Shown here one piece after another: positions 20,085 through 29,479 of a stretch of 64,000 bases of DNA. The position numbers and the translations under genes are program-made. The stretch lies in NCBI GenBank assembly GCA_963791495.1, contig CAWBST010000021.1, positions 1-64,000 on the forward strand, in the 5' to 3' direction. Within the stretch, counting starts at the first letter, position 1; each line of letters begins with the position of its first letter. Source of the DNA: JAMXLO01 sp963791495 (GTDB lineage Bacteria > Pseudomonadota > Alphaproteobacteria > Acetobacterales > Acetobacteraceae). The notes beneath the pieces are model-generated. The model was not told where the DNA came from, made no database searches, and saw only the letters and a program-made list of their open reading frames with translations.

Positions 20085-20264
20085 ATGCAGGACTTCGCTT
20101 GCATGCGCCGCGGCCTGTTCAGTGCGCTGCTGTCAATGTCTGTTCTCGCAGGCACTGTGGTCGTGCTCGGTGGATGCAATACGACTGCCGGCCTCGGTCA
20201 GGACGTCAGTGCGACGGGGAAGGCTGTGACGAACAGCGCCGAGAAGGTCAAGCAAGGACTGTAG
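20085..20264 (+). CDS. entericidin-like small lipoprotein
   Basis: 59 residues. Signal peptide with lipobox LGG-C (VVVLGGCNTTAGLGQDVSAT), then a short amphipathic helix GKAVTNSAEKVKQGL, exactly the entericidin A/B pattern. ATG 20085 follows AGGGGA. In enterics these act as a toxin/antidote pair; here only one member is present, as in most alphaproteobacteria, and the role is unclear. Confidence 0.85.
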   Translation: MQDFACMRRGLFSALLSMSVLAGTVVVLGGCNTTAGLGQDVSATGKAVTNSAEKVKQGL

Positions 20265-20291
20265 CGTTCCAGCGTCCGCAACTTGTACCGG

Positions 20292-21056
20292 TCAGACGCG
20301 GGCGGCCATAGCGGCGAGCATGACCGCCAGTCTATCGCCGAGGCCCCGTTGTCGCGGAATTGCCGGAGCGCGCCGGAGATCGCGCCTCGCCAGGACAGCG
20401 GGCAGCACGGCTGCAATGGCTCGACGCGGCGGGCGAACTCGTCGCAGCAACATCAATCCTTCGTGGGCAAGACGCCGCTGCACCGGCCACGCGGTGGAAG
20501 GCTCGGCGACGACGCCCAGGGGCGTCAGACCATACTCGGCCAGCACGTCCACCGGCAGCAGACAACGGCCCTGGCGACTGTGCACGGGAATGCTGCGGAG
20601 CAGACCGGCGATGCCGTAGGCGGCGCCAAGTGGCCGTAGCGTCTCCGGATCGGGCGCGCCGAGCAGGCGGCCCGCCGCTACCGCGACGCCGCCGGCACCT
20701 CGGAACACATAGCCGCGCCAGTCAGCTAAAGTCTCGAAACTTGGCTCCACCTCTGCCTCGCGCGCATCGATCAGCGGCAGCAGATCGGCCCGATGGAGCG
20801 CACCAGCATCAATCGCTGCGCGCAGCGGTTCGGTAACCTCATGGCGGCGGTGCGCGCCCTCGACCACTTCTCGCCACCATTGCAGCCGGATCAGCGCAAG
20901 CGGCGGCTCCGACACCGCCTCGCGCGCCCGTGCCAGCTCGTGGTTGAACGCATAGAGCGTCAGCAACGCATCGCGCCTGTCGGGCGGGGCGAACAGCGCG
21001 GTCAGGAACCGGTCGGGATCATGACGGCGGACCAGCGTGGCGATCGCCTCGTTCAT
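20292..21056 (-). CDS. squalene/phytoene-synthase-fold protein, NDUFAF6-like
   Basis: 254 residues from ATG 21056; a GTG 54 bases upstream is an alternative. Shares the fold text FLTALFAPPDRRDALLTLYA-FNHELARAREAVSEPPLALI-RLQWWREVVEG. The first Asp-rich DxxxD diphosphate site of true synthases is absent, so it is unlikely to use prenyl diphosphates; this matches the NDUFAF6 family, linked to complex I assembly in mitochondria. It is therefore separate from the hopanoid HpnC/HpnD enzymes. Next gene (sodB) runs divergently. Confidence 0.75.
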   Translation of the reverse strand: MNEAIATLVRRHDPDRFLTALFAPPDRRDALLTLYAFNHELARAREAVSEPPLALIRLQWWREVVEGAHRRHEVTEPLRAAIDAGALHRADLLPLIDAREAEVEPSFETLADWRGYVFRGAGGVAVAAGRLLGAPDPETLRPLGAAYGIAGLLRSIPVHSRQGRCLLPVDVLAEYGLTPLGVVAEPSTAWPVQRRLAHEGLMLLRRVRPPRRAIAAVLPAVLARRDLRRAPAIPRQRGLGDRLAVMLAAMAARV

Positions 21057-21176
21057 GCACCCGAGGTGGCGTCCAGCGACAACCCGTGCCAGCTTGACGC
21101 GTTCCAGCACGGGTCATAGCTAAAGGCCACTCCCGTCGCACGGCATCGCTTCACTGCAACCAGCGGAGGACGCTCC

Positions 21177-21785
21177 ATGGCATTCGAACTTCCCACCCTC
21201 CCCTATTCCAAGTCTGCCCTCGGGGCAAAAGGGATGTGTGAGGAAACCCTCGACCTGCATCACGGCAGGCATCATCAGGCTTATGTCACAGCGCTGAACG
21301 GCTTCGTCGAGAAGGACTCATCGCTGCAAGGCAAGTCGCTCGAGCAGATCGTGACGATGACACAGGGCAGCGCGGACAAGGCGGCGGTATTCAACAATGC
21401 CGGCCAGCACTGGAACCACATCGTCTTCTGGCAGTGCATGAACCCGAACGGTGGTCGCATTCCCAGCGCTCTGGAGAAAAAGATCAACGAGGATTGCGGT
21501 GGCGTCACGCAGTTCAAGGATGCCTTCAAGGCGGCCGGCGTCAGCCAATTCGGTTCCGGATGGGCGTGGCTGGTGTTAGGCAAGGACGGCAAGCTGAAGG
21601 TCACCAAGACACCGAACGGCTCCAATCCGCTGGCGACCGGCGAAGGCAAGGTGCTGCTCGGCTGCGATGTGTGGGAGCACAGCTACTATCTGGACTTCCG
21701 CAACAGGCGTCCCGACTATCTGCAGAACTGGCTCGATAACCTGGCGAACTACGAATACGCCGAGGCGCAGTTGAAGTCAGCCTGA
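21177..21785 (+). CDS. sodB: superoxide dismutase, iron type
   Basis: 202 residues; cytoplasmic (no signal). Metal ligands by family position: His28 (LHHGRHH), His81 (QHWNH), Asp164 and His168 (GCDVWEHSYY). The second-sphere Gln77 in NNAGQHWNH, rather than a Gly there, is the mark of Fe-SOD. ATG 21177 with GGAGG-type site upstream (GCGGAGGACGCTCC). Converges on yajC across a strong hairpin. Confidence 0.95.
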   Translation: MAFELPTLPYSKSALGAKGMCEETLDLHHGRHHQAYVTALNGFVEKDSSLQGKSLEQIVTMTQGSADKAAVFNNAGQHWNHIVFWQCMNPNGGRIPSALEKKINEDCGGVTQFKDAFKAAGVSQFGSGWAWLVLGKDGKLKVTKTPNGSNPLATGEGKVLLGCDVWEHSYYLDFRNRRPDYLQNWLDNLANYEYAEAQLKSA

Positions 21786-21798
21786 GGTCAGCGGCGGC

Positions 21799-21818
21799 AG
21801 GGGGCCTTGGGGCCCCCT
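21799..21818. terminator. bidirectional hairpin terminator
   Basis: AGGGGGCC-TTGG-GGCCCCCT: perfect 8-bp stem with a tetraloop between the convergent stops of sodB and yajC. No T run follows on either side, so it may act as a rho-assisted or RNA-stabilising hairpin. Confidence 0.65.
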
Positions 21819-21822
21819 CCGT

Positions 21823-22200
21823 TCAGGACGCCTTTTCCTTCGTCGGTCTGGCATCGTTTGCGGCGGTTGGCCGCGCTACGCTCGAGATCGTATCACGCAG
21901 CACCGTGACGCGGATGTTGGGGGCGATCTCCACCTCGATCTCGCTGGATGCGACCTGCTTGCCGTCCTTGTCGGAGACCATGGGCACGCGCTGCACCGTG
22001 CCGATGATGCCGCCTCCGGTCACCACGCGGTCGCCGCGCTTCAGCGCCGATATCATCTGGCGCGTCTCTTTCTGCTTCTGCTGCTGCGGACGGATCAGCA
22101 GGAAGTAGAACACCACGAAGATCAGTACCAGCGGCAGGAACTGCGTCGCGCTGCCGAACATGCCGGCCGCGTCCTGCGCGAAGGCGGGGGAGATGAGCAT
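21823..22200 (-). CDS. yajC: preprotein translocase subunit YajC
   Basis: 125 residues. One N-terminal membrane helix (FLPLVLIFVVFYFLLIRPQQ) then QKQKETRQMISALKRGDRVV-TGGGIIGTV, the SH3-like YajC core, and a Lys/Ala tail. Auxiliary part of the SecDF-YajC complex. secD/secF usually follow directly; here the downstream neighbour is the convergent sodB, so yajC is uncoupled from secDF. Upstream 22201-22389 has no gene. Confidence 0.95.
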   Translation of the reverse strand: MLISPAFAQDAAGMFGSATQFLPLVLIFVVFYFLLIRPQQQKQKETRQMISALKRGDRVVTGGGIIGTVQRVPMVSDKDGKQVASSEIEVEIAPNIRVTVLRDTISSVARPTAANDARPTKEKAS

Positions 22201-22389
22201 CTGTGCCGGTTCCCGGGTTACCTGGAGTGGGCCGGGACCATACTTGCCGCCACGGGGGGGTCAAGCGAGAGCGTCACATAATCGCCGGCCGTGCCATAAG
22301 CAGCTGATTTCAGGCCCTTTTCGACGGGACCCCATATATGCCGGCCGGTCCTCCGTGGCGTTCCTTTGACCTGACCCACCCGCCCTCGG

Positions 22390-22855
22390 TTATGGACGCA
22401 GATAGGTCCAGCCGGCCTCCTCGAGTTCGGTGATCCGTGCGACACCTGTGGGTACTTCCCGCGCTTCGGCCAGCAGAGTGATGGGCTTCTCTTCTGCCTT
22501 CGACTGGTTGGCCATCGTGTTGCCGCAACCGGAGAACTTGATGCCCTGCTTGCTGAGCGCCGCGAGCCTTTCCCGGACCGGCGACACGTCGCTGCGCATC
22601 ATCGCCAGCCCGGGGCCAAAGGCCACAAACTCGATCTCGATCTTGTCGCCCTTGCCCTCATAGTACTTCTTCATGTTCTCGGCATTGTTGAGCGCCAGGT
22701 TCATCGACTTCGCGATCATCCTGATCCACCTGGATAACCACGCGGTGTGTCTTGATCCACTTCGTTTGCGGTGTGCTGTGCGGCTGGGCGACGGCAGGTT
22801 GTTGCGAGACCGCTGCCAGGATTGCTACCAGGGTAAGCTTGATGAGTAGGCGCAT
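22390..22855 (-). CDS. exported DsrE-family protein (one frame shift)
   Basis: Signal peptide MRLLIKLTLVAILAAVSQQP-AVAQ from ATG 22855 (AGAGGA upstream), then KTHRVVIQVDQDDREV; one extra base near 22705 shifts the frame to MNLALNNAENMKKYY, IEFVAFGPGLAMM and GIKFSGCGNTMANQS. Removing that base gives 154 residues. DsrE/DsrF-like domains bind or relay sulfur via a conserved Cys, here in SGCGN. Start is 14 bases after the TAXI gene stop, so it is the last gene of a three-gene operon. The shift may be a sequencing insertion. Confidence 0.75.
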
Positions 22856-22869
22856 TTGCATCCTCTGTA

Positions 22870-24072
22870 TTAGTGGGTTTTCTGCCACTCCTGGAAATCC
22901 TGGAATAGCTTCACGTAAGCCTGCGTTTTAGGTTGACCGGCCTTCCATTGAAGGAACTGCTGGAAGAGTTTTGCGTCAGCCGGTTCCGCTGTGGGCGAAC
23001 CGGACGCGACTTTCCCAGGCGAGGTCCTGTCCAGCCACTCCTGCGCAGCAGGGAAACGTTTCAGTCCAGGAACCTGAGCATTGAGAACGACATCCTTCCA
23101 TTTCGGATGGAAGCCGGGACCTTGCAGTGTATTGAGCCGGTCAAACAGGTAATCGGTCAGCCGCGCGACCCGGGCATAGCGATTCGATGCCTTCTGCCAA
23201 TTGAAGGCAGCCAGGATTGTCGGAATTGCGAGGGTCTGCACGTCCTGGCCCTGGGGAATGAAATTCGGGTAGTCAGTCGAAGTCAGCGTCGCCGGCAGAT
23301 AGAAGCTGAAGTCCTGAAACGGAACCGGCAAGAACTTGAAGCCGGGCGGCCACTTGCCCTTTGAGAAGGCGTCGACCGGCTTCGACGTGATGAACACGAC
23401 GGCTTCCATATCGTCGGTGCCGGAACGCATCTGTTCCAACGCCACCTGATGCGGAATGAAGGTCCTCTGTACATCAAGCTTGAGCTTGTCGAAGATCAGC
23501 GGGCCGGAATAGGCAGCGGCCGTGCCCTGCGTGTTGAAGTTGACTTTCTTGCCGCGCAGATCGTCCAGCGATTTGATGTCGGGCCGGACGAAGATATGCA
23601 ACTCGGAGGGAAATAGACTGAGGATGTAAGTGATCCGCTGCTGAATGTCGGGGATCTTCGCCTGGAATTGCTCCAACGAATCGCTGTTGATGATCGCGAC
23701 ATCTACCCCCCTCAGGTACAGCAGCGCTTCAACGTTCTCGGTCGGACCACGCGTTACGATCGGCAGCACGTGGAGATTGTCGCCATCGTCCACCACGCGT
23801 GAAATGTCGGTAGCGAACCGGAGCGGCGCACCTTCGAGTTGCCCCGCAGCCAGCCCGACCGTCCATGAATTGATCTTGGCGATCTCCGCTGAGTCGAATT
23901 CCTTGGTCTTGTTCGGGCGAAGCGCGGCAACAGGAGGGGGAGTTCGCGCTGGCTGAGACTGATCGTCGGTTGTCGCCGGCTGACGCGGCGACTGGTCCTG
24001 GGCAAATGCGCCTCCCGCTATCGCCAATAACACGATACCCAGCAACCAAACGAGCAAACTCCTGGATTGCAT
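22870..24072 (-). CDS. TAXI-family periplasmic solute receptor
   Basis: 400 residues. Start ATG 24072 with AGGGGA upstream; signal peptide SRSLLVWLLGIVLLAIAGGA-FAQ. Receptor body with WTVGLAAGQLEGAPLRFATD, GVDVAIINSDSLEQF, ELHIFVRPDIKSLDDLRGKK and VNFNTQGTAAAYSG, as in TRAP-associated extracytoplasmic immunogenic-type (TAXI) receptors. The C-terminus is extended, with WKAGQPKTQAYVKLFQDFQE. No TRAP permease genes lie next to it. Between a Sel1-like gene (14-base gap) and the DsrE-like gene (14-base gap). Ligand unknown. Confidence 0.8.
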   Translation of the reverse strand: MQSRSLLVWLLGIVLLAIAGGAFAQDQSPRQPATTDDQSQPARTPPPVAALRPNKTKEFDSAEIAKINSWTVGLAAGQLEGAPLRFATDISRVVDDGDNLHVLPIVTRGPTENVEALLYLRGVDVAIINSDSLEQFQAKIPDIQQRITYILSLFPSELHIFVRPDIKSLDDLRGKKVNFNTQGTAAAYSGPLIFDKLKLDVQRTFIPHQVALEQMRSGTDDMEAVVFITSKPVDAFSKGKWPPGFKFLPVPFQDFSFYLPATLTSTDYPNFIPQGQDVQTLAIPTILAAFNWQKASNRYARVARLTDYLFDRLNTLQGPGFHPKWKDVVLNAQVPGLKRFPAAQEWLDRTSPGKVASGSPTAEPADAKLFQQFLQWKAGQPKTQAYVKLFQDFQEWQKTH

Positions 24073-24086
24073 GCGCAGACATTCCC

Positions 24087-24891
24087 CTATTGTGTTGCCA
24101 GTGAGCCTGCCAGCCTGTGTCCCTGCTGGCCCCCGAGACGTTTTGTGGCCTCCACGTCGCCCAGTTCCGCGGCTCTTCGATACCATGCTTCGGCTGCGAC
24201 GGGATCGGGCTTGACTCCGCGCAACTCGCGCGCGGCGAGGAAGACGGGATCGTACGTCTCCGCCAATTTGAGTGCGGCGACACCAACACCTGCATCGGCC
24301 GCACGCTGGTACAGCATCCTGGCAGCCGACACGTTCCCCAAGGTGAGCATCGTATCCCCCCGGCTCAGCAGGGTGCGCTGCACTAAGGGCGCCAGCCTCG
24401 GCGGATCCGACGGGTCGGGCTGTACGGGTGCTGTGACTTTGCTCTCCTGCTTCACAGGAGTAGGCGCCTCCGGGGCCGGCGCCTGGTCGGATGCGTACAA
24501 CGTCAGGGTCTCGATGTAGCCTGCGGCAGCGTTCGCAAACACCGCGAGATACTTCTTCTCCCGTGGATCGCGGGCCTCGTCGGCGCTCTGTTTCAATCGC
24601 GCGGGGAAGCCCTTCAATAGGCGGAGTCCCTCCGGGGACGCGTTGGGCAGCAAGCCTCCTGCAGAGATCAACATTTGTGTAGCCTCGGACGGGATCGTCT
24701 CGCTTTGTGCCAGCGCGTCTTCGATCCTACCCAGCAACGATGCAATCTGCCTGTCGGCTCCGAATGCCGAGTACCGGCTTGCCTTGCTCGTCAGCCAAAA
24801 CAGTTCCGGATGTGATCAGATAACAGGCCGCTCCGAGCAGCACAGACATCGTTAAGGCATGCAGGGCATTGCCACTGCCGTAGCCTTTCAT
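24087..24891 (-). CDS. membrane-anchored Sel1-like repeat protein (one frame shift)
   Basis: ATG 24891 (GGGGG upstream) opens a helix HALTMSVLLGAACYLI; one extra base near 24815 shifts the frame to FWLTSKASRYSAFGADRQIA-SLLGRIEDALAQSE. The middle is helical with a Pro-rich linker, and the C-terminus has Sel1-type units: MLYQRAADAGVGVAALKLAE and AEAWYRRAAELGDVEATKRL. Sel1 repeats are protein-interaction scaffolds. Corrected length 267 residues. First gene of the TAXI/DsrE operon. The shift may be a sequence error. Confidence 0.6.
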
Positions 24892-25048
24892 CACACCCCC
24901 CGATCTTCACTTTACCGTAGAGCATGTGACGCTACGGTGCAATCACATCCTGACTGCGAAAGAGTCTCCTCGGACCGATCTCGCGGATTGGGGGCAGCAG
25001 ATGCTCCACACGCAGGAAGTCGCCGACGATCACAGCCGCCGTCAGCGG

Positions 25049-25147
25049 TTTCCTGCGATTGCTAAACAAGCAAAAGCCTCAGGCGGTGAAGTCTATTTCT
25101 GGGATGAATCCGGGTTTCGTGCCGACACGGTGCACGGCAAGACCTGG
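25049..25147 (+). mobile_element. IS630-family transposase fragment
   Basis: FPAIAKQAKASGGEVYFWDE then SGFRADTVHGKTW is the part of the IS630 DDE transposase around the second catalytic Asp (FWDESG). Only about 33 codons remain; no inverted repeats or TA duplication could be placed. The rest of 24892-25227 holds nothing else I can support. Confidence 0.75.
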
Positions 25148-25227
25148 TGCAACGCTACGCGGTGGGGCGAGATCACCGACCTCGCCCGCTGCGGCGTGGT
25201 GGCGCTGGCAGGTGCATCTGGGCGCCA

Positions 25228-25274
25228 CCCCCGCGAAAGCGGGGGCCCAGTCGCTGGATCCCCGCTTTCGCGGG
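25228..25274. repeat. REP-like palindromic repeat
   Basis: CCCCCGCGAAAGCGGGGG hairpin followed by CCCAGTCGCTGGAT and the mirror-image CCCCGCTTTCGCGGG. This dispersed element is very common in alphaproteobacterial intergenic DNA. Confidence 0.8.
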
Positions 25275-25304
25275 CATGACGAGAAGAGCAACGGCGTCCA
25301 CTAT

Positions 25305-25673
25305 TCAGTTTGCCTGCTGCACGTGGTCAAAGAACCCGGTAATCGCCTGCAGACGGTTGTCCGGCGTGACAATGCCGAAGTCCGTGCCCTTCACCACGGG
25401 ATCGCCGGCTTCGGGCGCGAGATCCCACGTGAAGCGCACCCGGTCGTGGTGGCTTTCGACATCGCCGGTCCGGCGAAAGTGGTGCCCGGGAAAGCGCTCC
25501 TGCACACCGACGATCATCGTATCGATGCCGTCCCTGCCGTCGCCTTGCAGCAGCGGATCGAGATAGCTCGCGCTGTCGGTCCAGGTCTGCGCGATGAGAT
25601 CGCGGCGACGCCCGCCATCGGTCTCGTTCCACGTCGCGATGTAGCGGTCGATCAGATCGGTCAACGTGTTCAT
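25305..25673 (-). CDS. SnoaL-like/NTF2-fold protein
   Basis: 122 residues beginning MNTLTDLIDRYIATWNETDG then RRRDLIAQTWTDSASYLDP and DTMIVGVQERFPGHHFRRTG. This is the cone-shaped alpha+beta barrel of SnoaL/NTF2 proteins, small hydrolase, isomerase or binding modules. ATG 25673 has AAGGAG upstream. Divergent from the MmyB-type regulator with 122 bases between; that regulator may control it. Substrate unknown. Confidence 0.75.
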   Translation of the reverse strand: MNTLTDLIDRYIATWNETDGGRRRDLIAQTWTDSASYLDPLLQGDGRDGIDTMIVGVQERFPGHHFRRTGDVESHHDRVRFTWDLAPEAGDPVVKGTDFGIVTPDNRLQAITGFFDHVQQAN

Positions 25674-25795
25674 GTCTGGCTCCTTGATTGCCGCACCCGA
25701 TGCGGTGCGACGGCACCATTCGCCGACATCGCAGCGCCGGTCGATTACATCGCAGGTAATTGGAAGCATTCGCACGCACGCGTTATCGTCGTGTC

Positions 25796-26582
25796 ATGTC
25801 AGTCACCGTCAGACCGGTCGGCGATCTGCTGCGCGAATGGCGCCAGCGGCGGCGCCTGAGCCAGCTCGAACTGTCGCTGGATGCGGAAATCTCCACGCGC
25901 CATCTCAGCTTTCTCGAGACAGGACGCTCGCAGCCGAGCCGCGAGATGGTGCTGCGTCTTGCCGAACGGCTGGATGTGCCGCTGCGCGAACGCAATCTGC
26001 TGCTGCACGCGGCGGGTTATGCGTCGGTGTTTCCCGAGCGCCCGCTCGACGATCCCGCACTGCGGATCGCGCGCGAGGCGATGGATCAGGTGCTTGCCGG
26101 ACACGAGCCTTATCCGGCGCTTGCGGTCGATCGCCATTGGACGCTGGTTGCGTCGAATGCCGCGACACAGCGCGTGATCGGCGAGGTCGATCCCGGACTG
26201 CTGAAGCCGCCGGTCAATGTGCTGCGTCTTGCTCTGCACCCGAGCGGCATGGCACCGCGTACAGCGAACCTCGGCGAGTGGCGCGCGCATCTGCTGGCCC
26301 GGCTCGGGACACCAGATCCAGGTCAGCGGCGATCCGGTGCTGATCCGGCTGCTGCGCGAGCTGCGCGACTATCCCGTTCCCGGTGACGCGACGCACGATG
26401 TGGACGCCGCCGCCTTCGTCGTTCCCTTCAAGCTGGTCACGGAAGACGGCATCCTTTCCTTCTTCAGCACAACGACCGTGTTCGGCACCCCGATCGATAT
26501 CACGCTGGCTGAACTGGCGGTGGAGGCATTCTATCCGGCCGATGCGATCACCGCGGACGCGCTGCGTCGATCCGCCGCCTGA
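25796..26582 (+). CDS. XRE regulator with MmyB-like ligand domain (one frame shift)
   Basis: N-terminal helix-turn-helix: LREWRQRRRLSQLELSLDAE then ISTRHLSFLETGRSQPSREM. Then the MmyB-type ligand domain: HEPYPALAVDRHWTLVASNA, VNVLRLALHPSGMAPRTANL; one extra base near 26300 moves the frame to QVSGDPVLIRLLRELRDYPV and ITLAELAVEAFYPAD. Corrected length 261 residues. Members of this family usually regulate a divergent enzyme gene; here that is the SnoaL-like gene. No good ribosome binding site is seen. Confidence 0.75.
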
Positions 26583-26650
26583 CCGCTGGTCTTGCCGCGT
26601 CGGCACAAAGACGCGCAGCATCAAGCCAAGAAACGTGCAGGAGGAAAACG

Positions 26651-28319
26651 ATGCCGAGGTGGACCCGGACTATACTCCTGACCGCCGCCGCAGTGCTCGG
26701 TCTGCTGTACGCGGCGCGGGGAATCCAGTCGCCGGCAGTTGCCGCGGAACCGACCGTTCGTACCACGGAGGGTCCGGTTCAAGGCGCCGTCAAGAACGGC
26801 ATAAGCGAATTCCTCGGTATCCCCTACGCTGCTCCACCTGTCGGCGATCTGCGCTGGCGGCCGCCGAAGCCCCACGCGGCCTGGTCGCAAACGCTGAACG
26901 CGACGAAGTTCGGCCATACCTGTCCGCAGATCACAGAGCTTGGCGTGTTCGCTGGCCCGGTCAGCCTGACTGAGGACTGTCTCTACCTGAACGTCTTCAC
27001 CACCCACGCCAACCCGCCACCGAACGCCAAAAGGCTTCCTGTCCTGCTGTGGATCCATGGCGGTGGGCTGTTCGACGGCGAAAGCAACGACTACGACGCC
27101 AGCGCTCTCGTCAAGGGCGGACCCGCCGGCCCAACCGTCGTCGTCACCATCAACTACCGTCTCGGGCTACTGGGCTACTTTGGCCACCCCGCACTCGACG
27201 CCGAGGGCCACAACTTCGGCAACTATCGGACTGATGGACCAGCAGGAGGCGCTTCGCTGGGTGCAGCGAAATATTGCTGCGTTCGGCGGCGACCCTGGCA
27301 ACGTCACGGTCGGCGGACAGTCGGCCGGCTCGACCAGCACCGCCGCGCTGGTGATATCACCCGCGAGCGCTGGTCTCTTGCACCGCGCGATCTTCGAGAG
27401 CGGGCCGTTGCTCACCGTGGCGCCGTTGTCGCTGGCCGAGAAGCGCGGCTCCGATTTCGCCAAGGCCGCAGGCTGCGACATCGAGACGAACGAGGCCGTC
27501 GCCGCATGCCTGCGAGCACTGAGCGTGTCGAAGATTCTGTCGTTGCAAGGCACGGCCGCCGCGAATGGTCCCTACGTGAACGGGTTGCTGGTCGACGGCA
27601 CCGTCCTGCCTATCCCCGCGGATACCGCATGGAGCACCGGAAAATTCAACCACATGCCTATCATGAACGGATCCGTGGCGGACGAGGGCGCTTTCACCGC
27701 AAGTATCGACGAACTGTTCTTCGGGCCCATGACCGAAGAGCGCTACATCACCCTCGTCAAGTCGACCTACGGCGGCCCCGCCGGCCCGGGAGTGGGCCCG
27801 CCGAACTACGCCGCGGGCACGCCTGACGCAGTTCTCGCCAAGTACCCGCTCAGCGCCTATCCGACGCCCGGTGCAGCCTGGACTGCGGTCGGCACCGACG
27901 CGAATGTTTGCCGGCATCCTTATTTGAACAACCACGTGTCCCAGTATGTGTCCCTGTACGCCTATGAGTTCGCCGACCGTGACGCGCCCTGGTATTTTCC
28001 GCCATTGACCTTCGCCCACCGTGCAGCCCACACGATCGACATCCAGTTCCTGTTCCCTGATTGGCACGGCGGTCCCTTGGGGATTTTGCACAAGCTCAGC
28101 GCGCAGGAGCATCTGCTCTCGGGCCAACTGGTCGCCGCATGGACAAACTTCATGTATGCCGGCAATCCGAACCTGAAGGGCGACCGGCCCTGGCCGCGCT
28201 ATACGCCGAATGCGCAGATCTACCTGTCGCAGAATGTCCCAAAGTCATCGACGATCACCGCAGCGCAGTTCACTGCGGCGCATAAGTGCGCGTTCTGGGA
28301 CACCGTGCTGATCTATTGA
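26651..28319 (+). CDS. type-B carboxylesterase, exported (one frame shift)
   Basis: Signal peptide ILLTAAAVLGLLYAARGIQS; core motifs GISEFLGIPYAAPPVGDLRW, EDCLYLNVFTTHAN, VLLWIHGGGLFDGESND (oxyanion hole) and, after one extra base near 27228, MDQQEALRWVQRNIAAFGGD and the nucleophile elbow GGQSAGS. Late His region FPDWHGGPLG. Corrected length 555 residues, normal for the family. ATG 26651 follows GGAGG. Hydrolyses carboxylic esters in the periplasm or outside; natural substrate unknown. Confidence 0.85.
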
Positions 28320-28428
28320 GCCGCCCCGCCGATCAGGCGCGTAACATTTCTGTTGCGGAGGCGCCGGGTTCCGGGCTCCAATCCCGCTGTCTGGCGCGCA
28401 CCGCATGGCCGCGCCTGAGGGGGAACGC

Positions 28429-29476
28429 ATGATCATCCCACACCGCATAGCCTGCCATCTTTACGGTCTGGCCTCCGCCTTCGTGCTCACCGTGGCTGCG
28501 ATCGGCCACGCACACGCACAGCGCCAGCTCGTGATGTACTGTGGCGTCGATGAGAAATGGTGCCGCGCTGTCGCGACCACATACCAGAAGGAGACCGGCG
28601 TCCAGGTCGACATGACCCGCATGAGCGCCGGCGAGGTCTATGCCCGTGTGCGCGCCGAGAAGGACAACCCGCACGGCGACGTTTGGTTCGGCGGCACAGG
28701 CGATCCGCACCTGCAGGCCGCTGACGAGGGCGTCACCGCCGCCTACGAATCGCCGATGCTGCCGAAGCTGCGCGACTGGGCGCAGCGCCAGGCGCAGCGC
28801 GCGCACAACCGCACAGTCGGGCTTTATCTCGGGGCGCTCGGCTTCGGCTACAACACCGAGGATCTCAAGAAGCGCAAGATGGCAGCCGCCCGCCTGCTGG
28901 GCCGACCTGATCAAGCCCGAATACAAGGGCGAGGTGCAGATGGCGGATCCCAATTCGTCGGGCACCGCGTGGACGATGCTCGCCACGATGGTGCAGCTCA
29001 TGGGCGAGGACAAAGGCTTCGAGTACCTCAAGGCGCTGCACAAGAACATCAACGAGTACACCAAGGCCGGCGCCGCCCCGGCACTCGCCACGGGACAGGG
29101 CGAAACTCTCGTCGGCATCGCATTCCAGCACGACGTCATCGACGTGGCCGAGCACAACAAGCCGGTGGCTGTGGTGTCGCCCTGCGAGGGCACCGGCTAC
29201 GAAATCGGCTCGCTCAGCCTGGTGGCCGGCGCAAAGCACATGGATGAGGCGAAGAAGTTCTACGACTGGGCACTGACATCCGAAGCGCAGAAGATCGCTG
29301 CCACCACGGGCAGTTTCCAGATCCCATCAAATCCCGATACCCCGGTACCGCCGGAAGCGCCCGACCTGAGCAAGATCAAGCTGATCGAGTACGACTTCGC
29401 CAAGTACGGTTCGTCCGCCACACGCAAGCGCCTGCTCGACAAGTGGACAACCGAGGTGAAGAACGCGCCGAAGTAG
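28429..29476 (+). CDS. ferric-iron-type ABC substrate-binding protein (one frame shift)
   Basis: Signal peptide ending AIGHAHA; then RQLVMYCGVDEKWCRAVATT and GVQVDMTRMSAGEVYARVRA, as in Fe3+/2-aminoethylphosphonate-type receptors. One extra base near 28880 shifts to PPACWADLIKPEYKGEVQMA and DPNSSGTAWTMLATM. Corrected length 348 residues. ATG 28429 has AGGGGGA. First gene of a transporter operon: three bases separate its stop from the permease GTG. Iron as ligand is inferred from family only. Confidence 0.85.
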
Positions 29477-29479
29477 CGG

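Noticed and set aside
20292..21056. A third squalene/phytoene synthase feeding the hopanoid pathway.
   Set aside because: It lacks the first Asp-rich substrate site and fits the NDUFAF6-like family; HpnC and HpnD already supply both activities.
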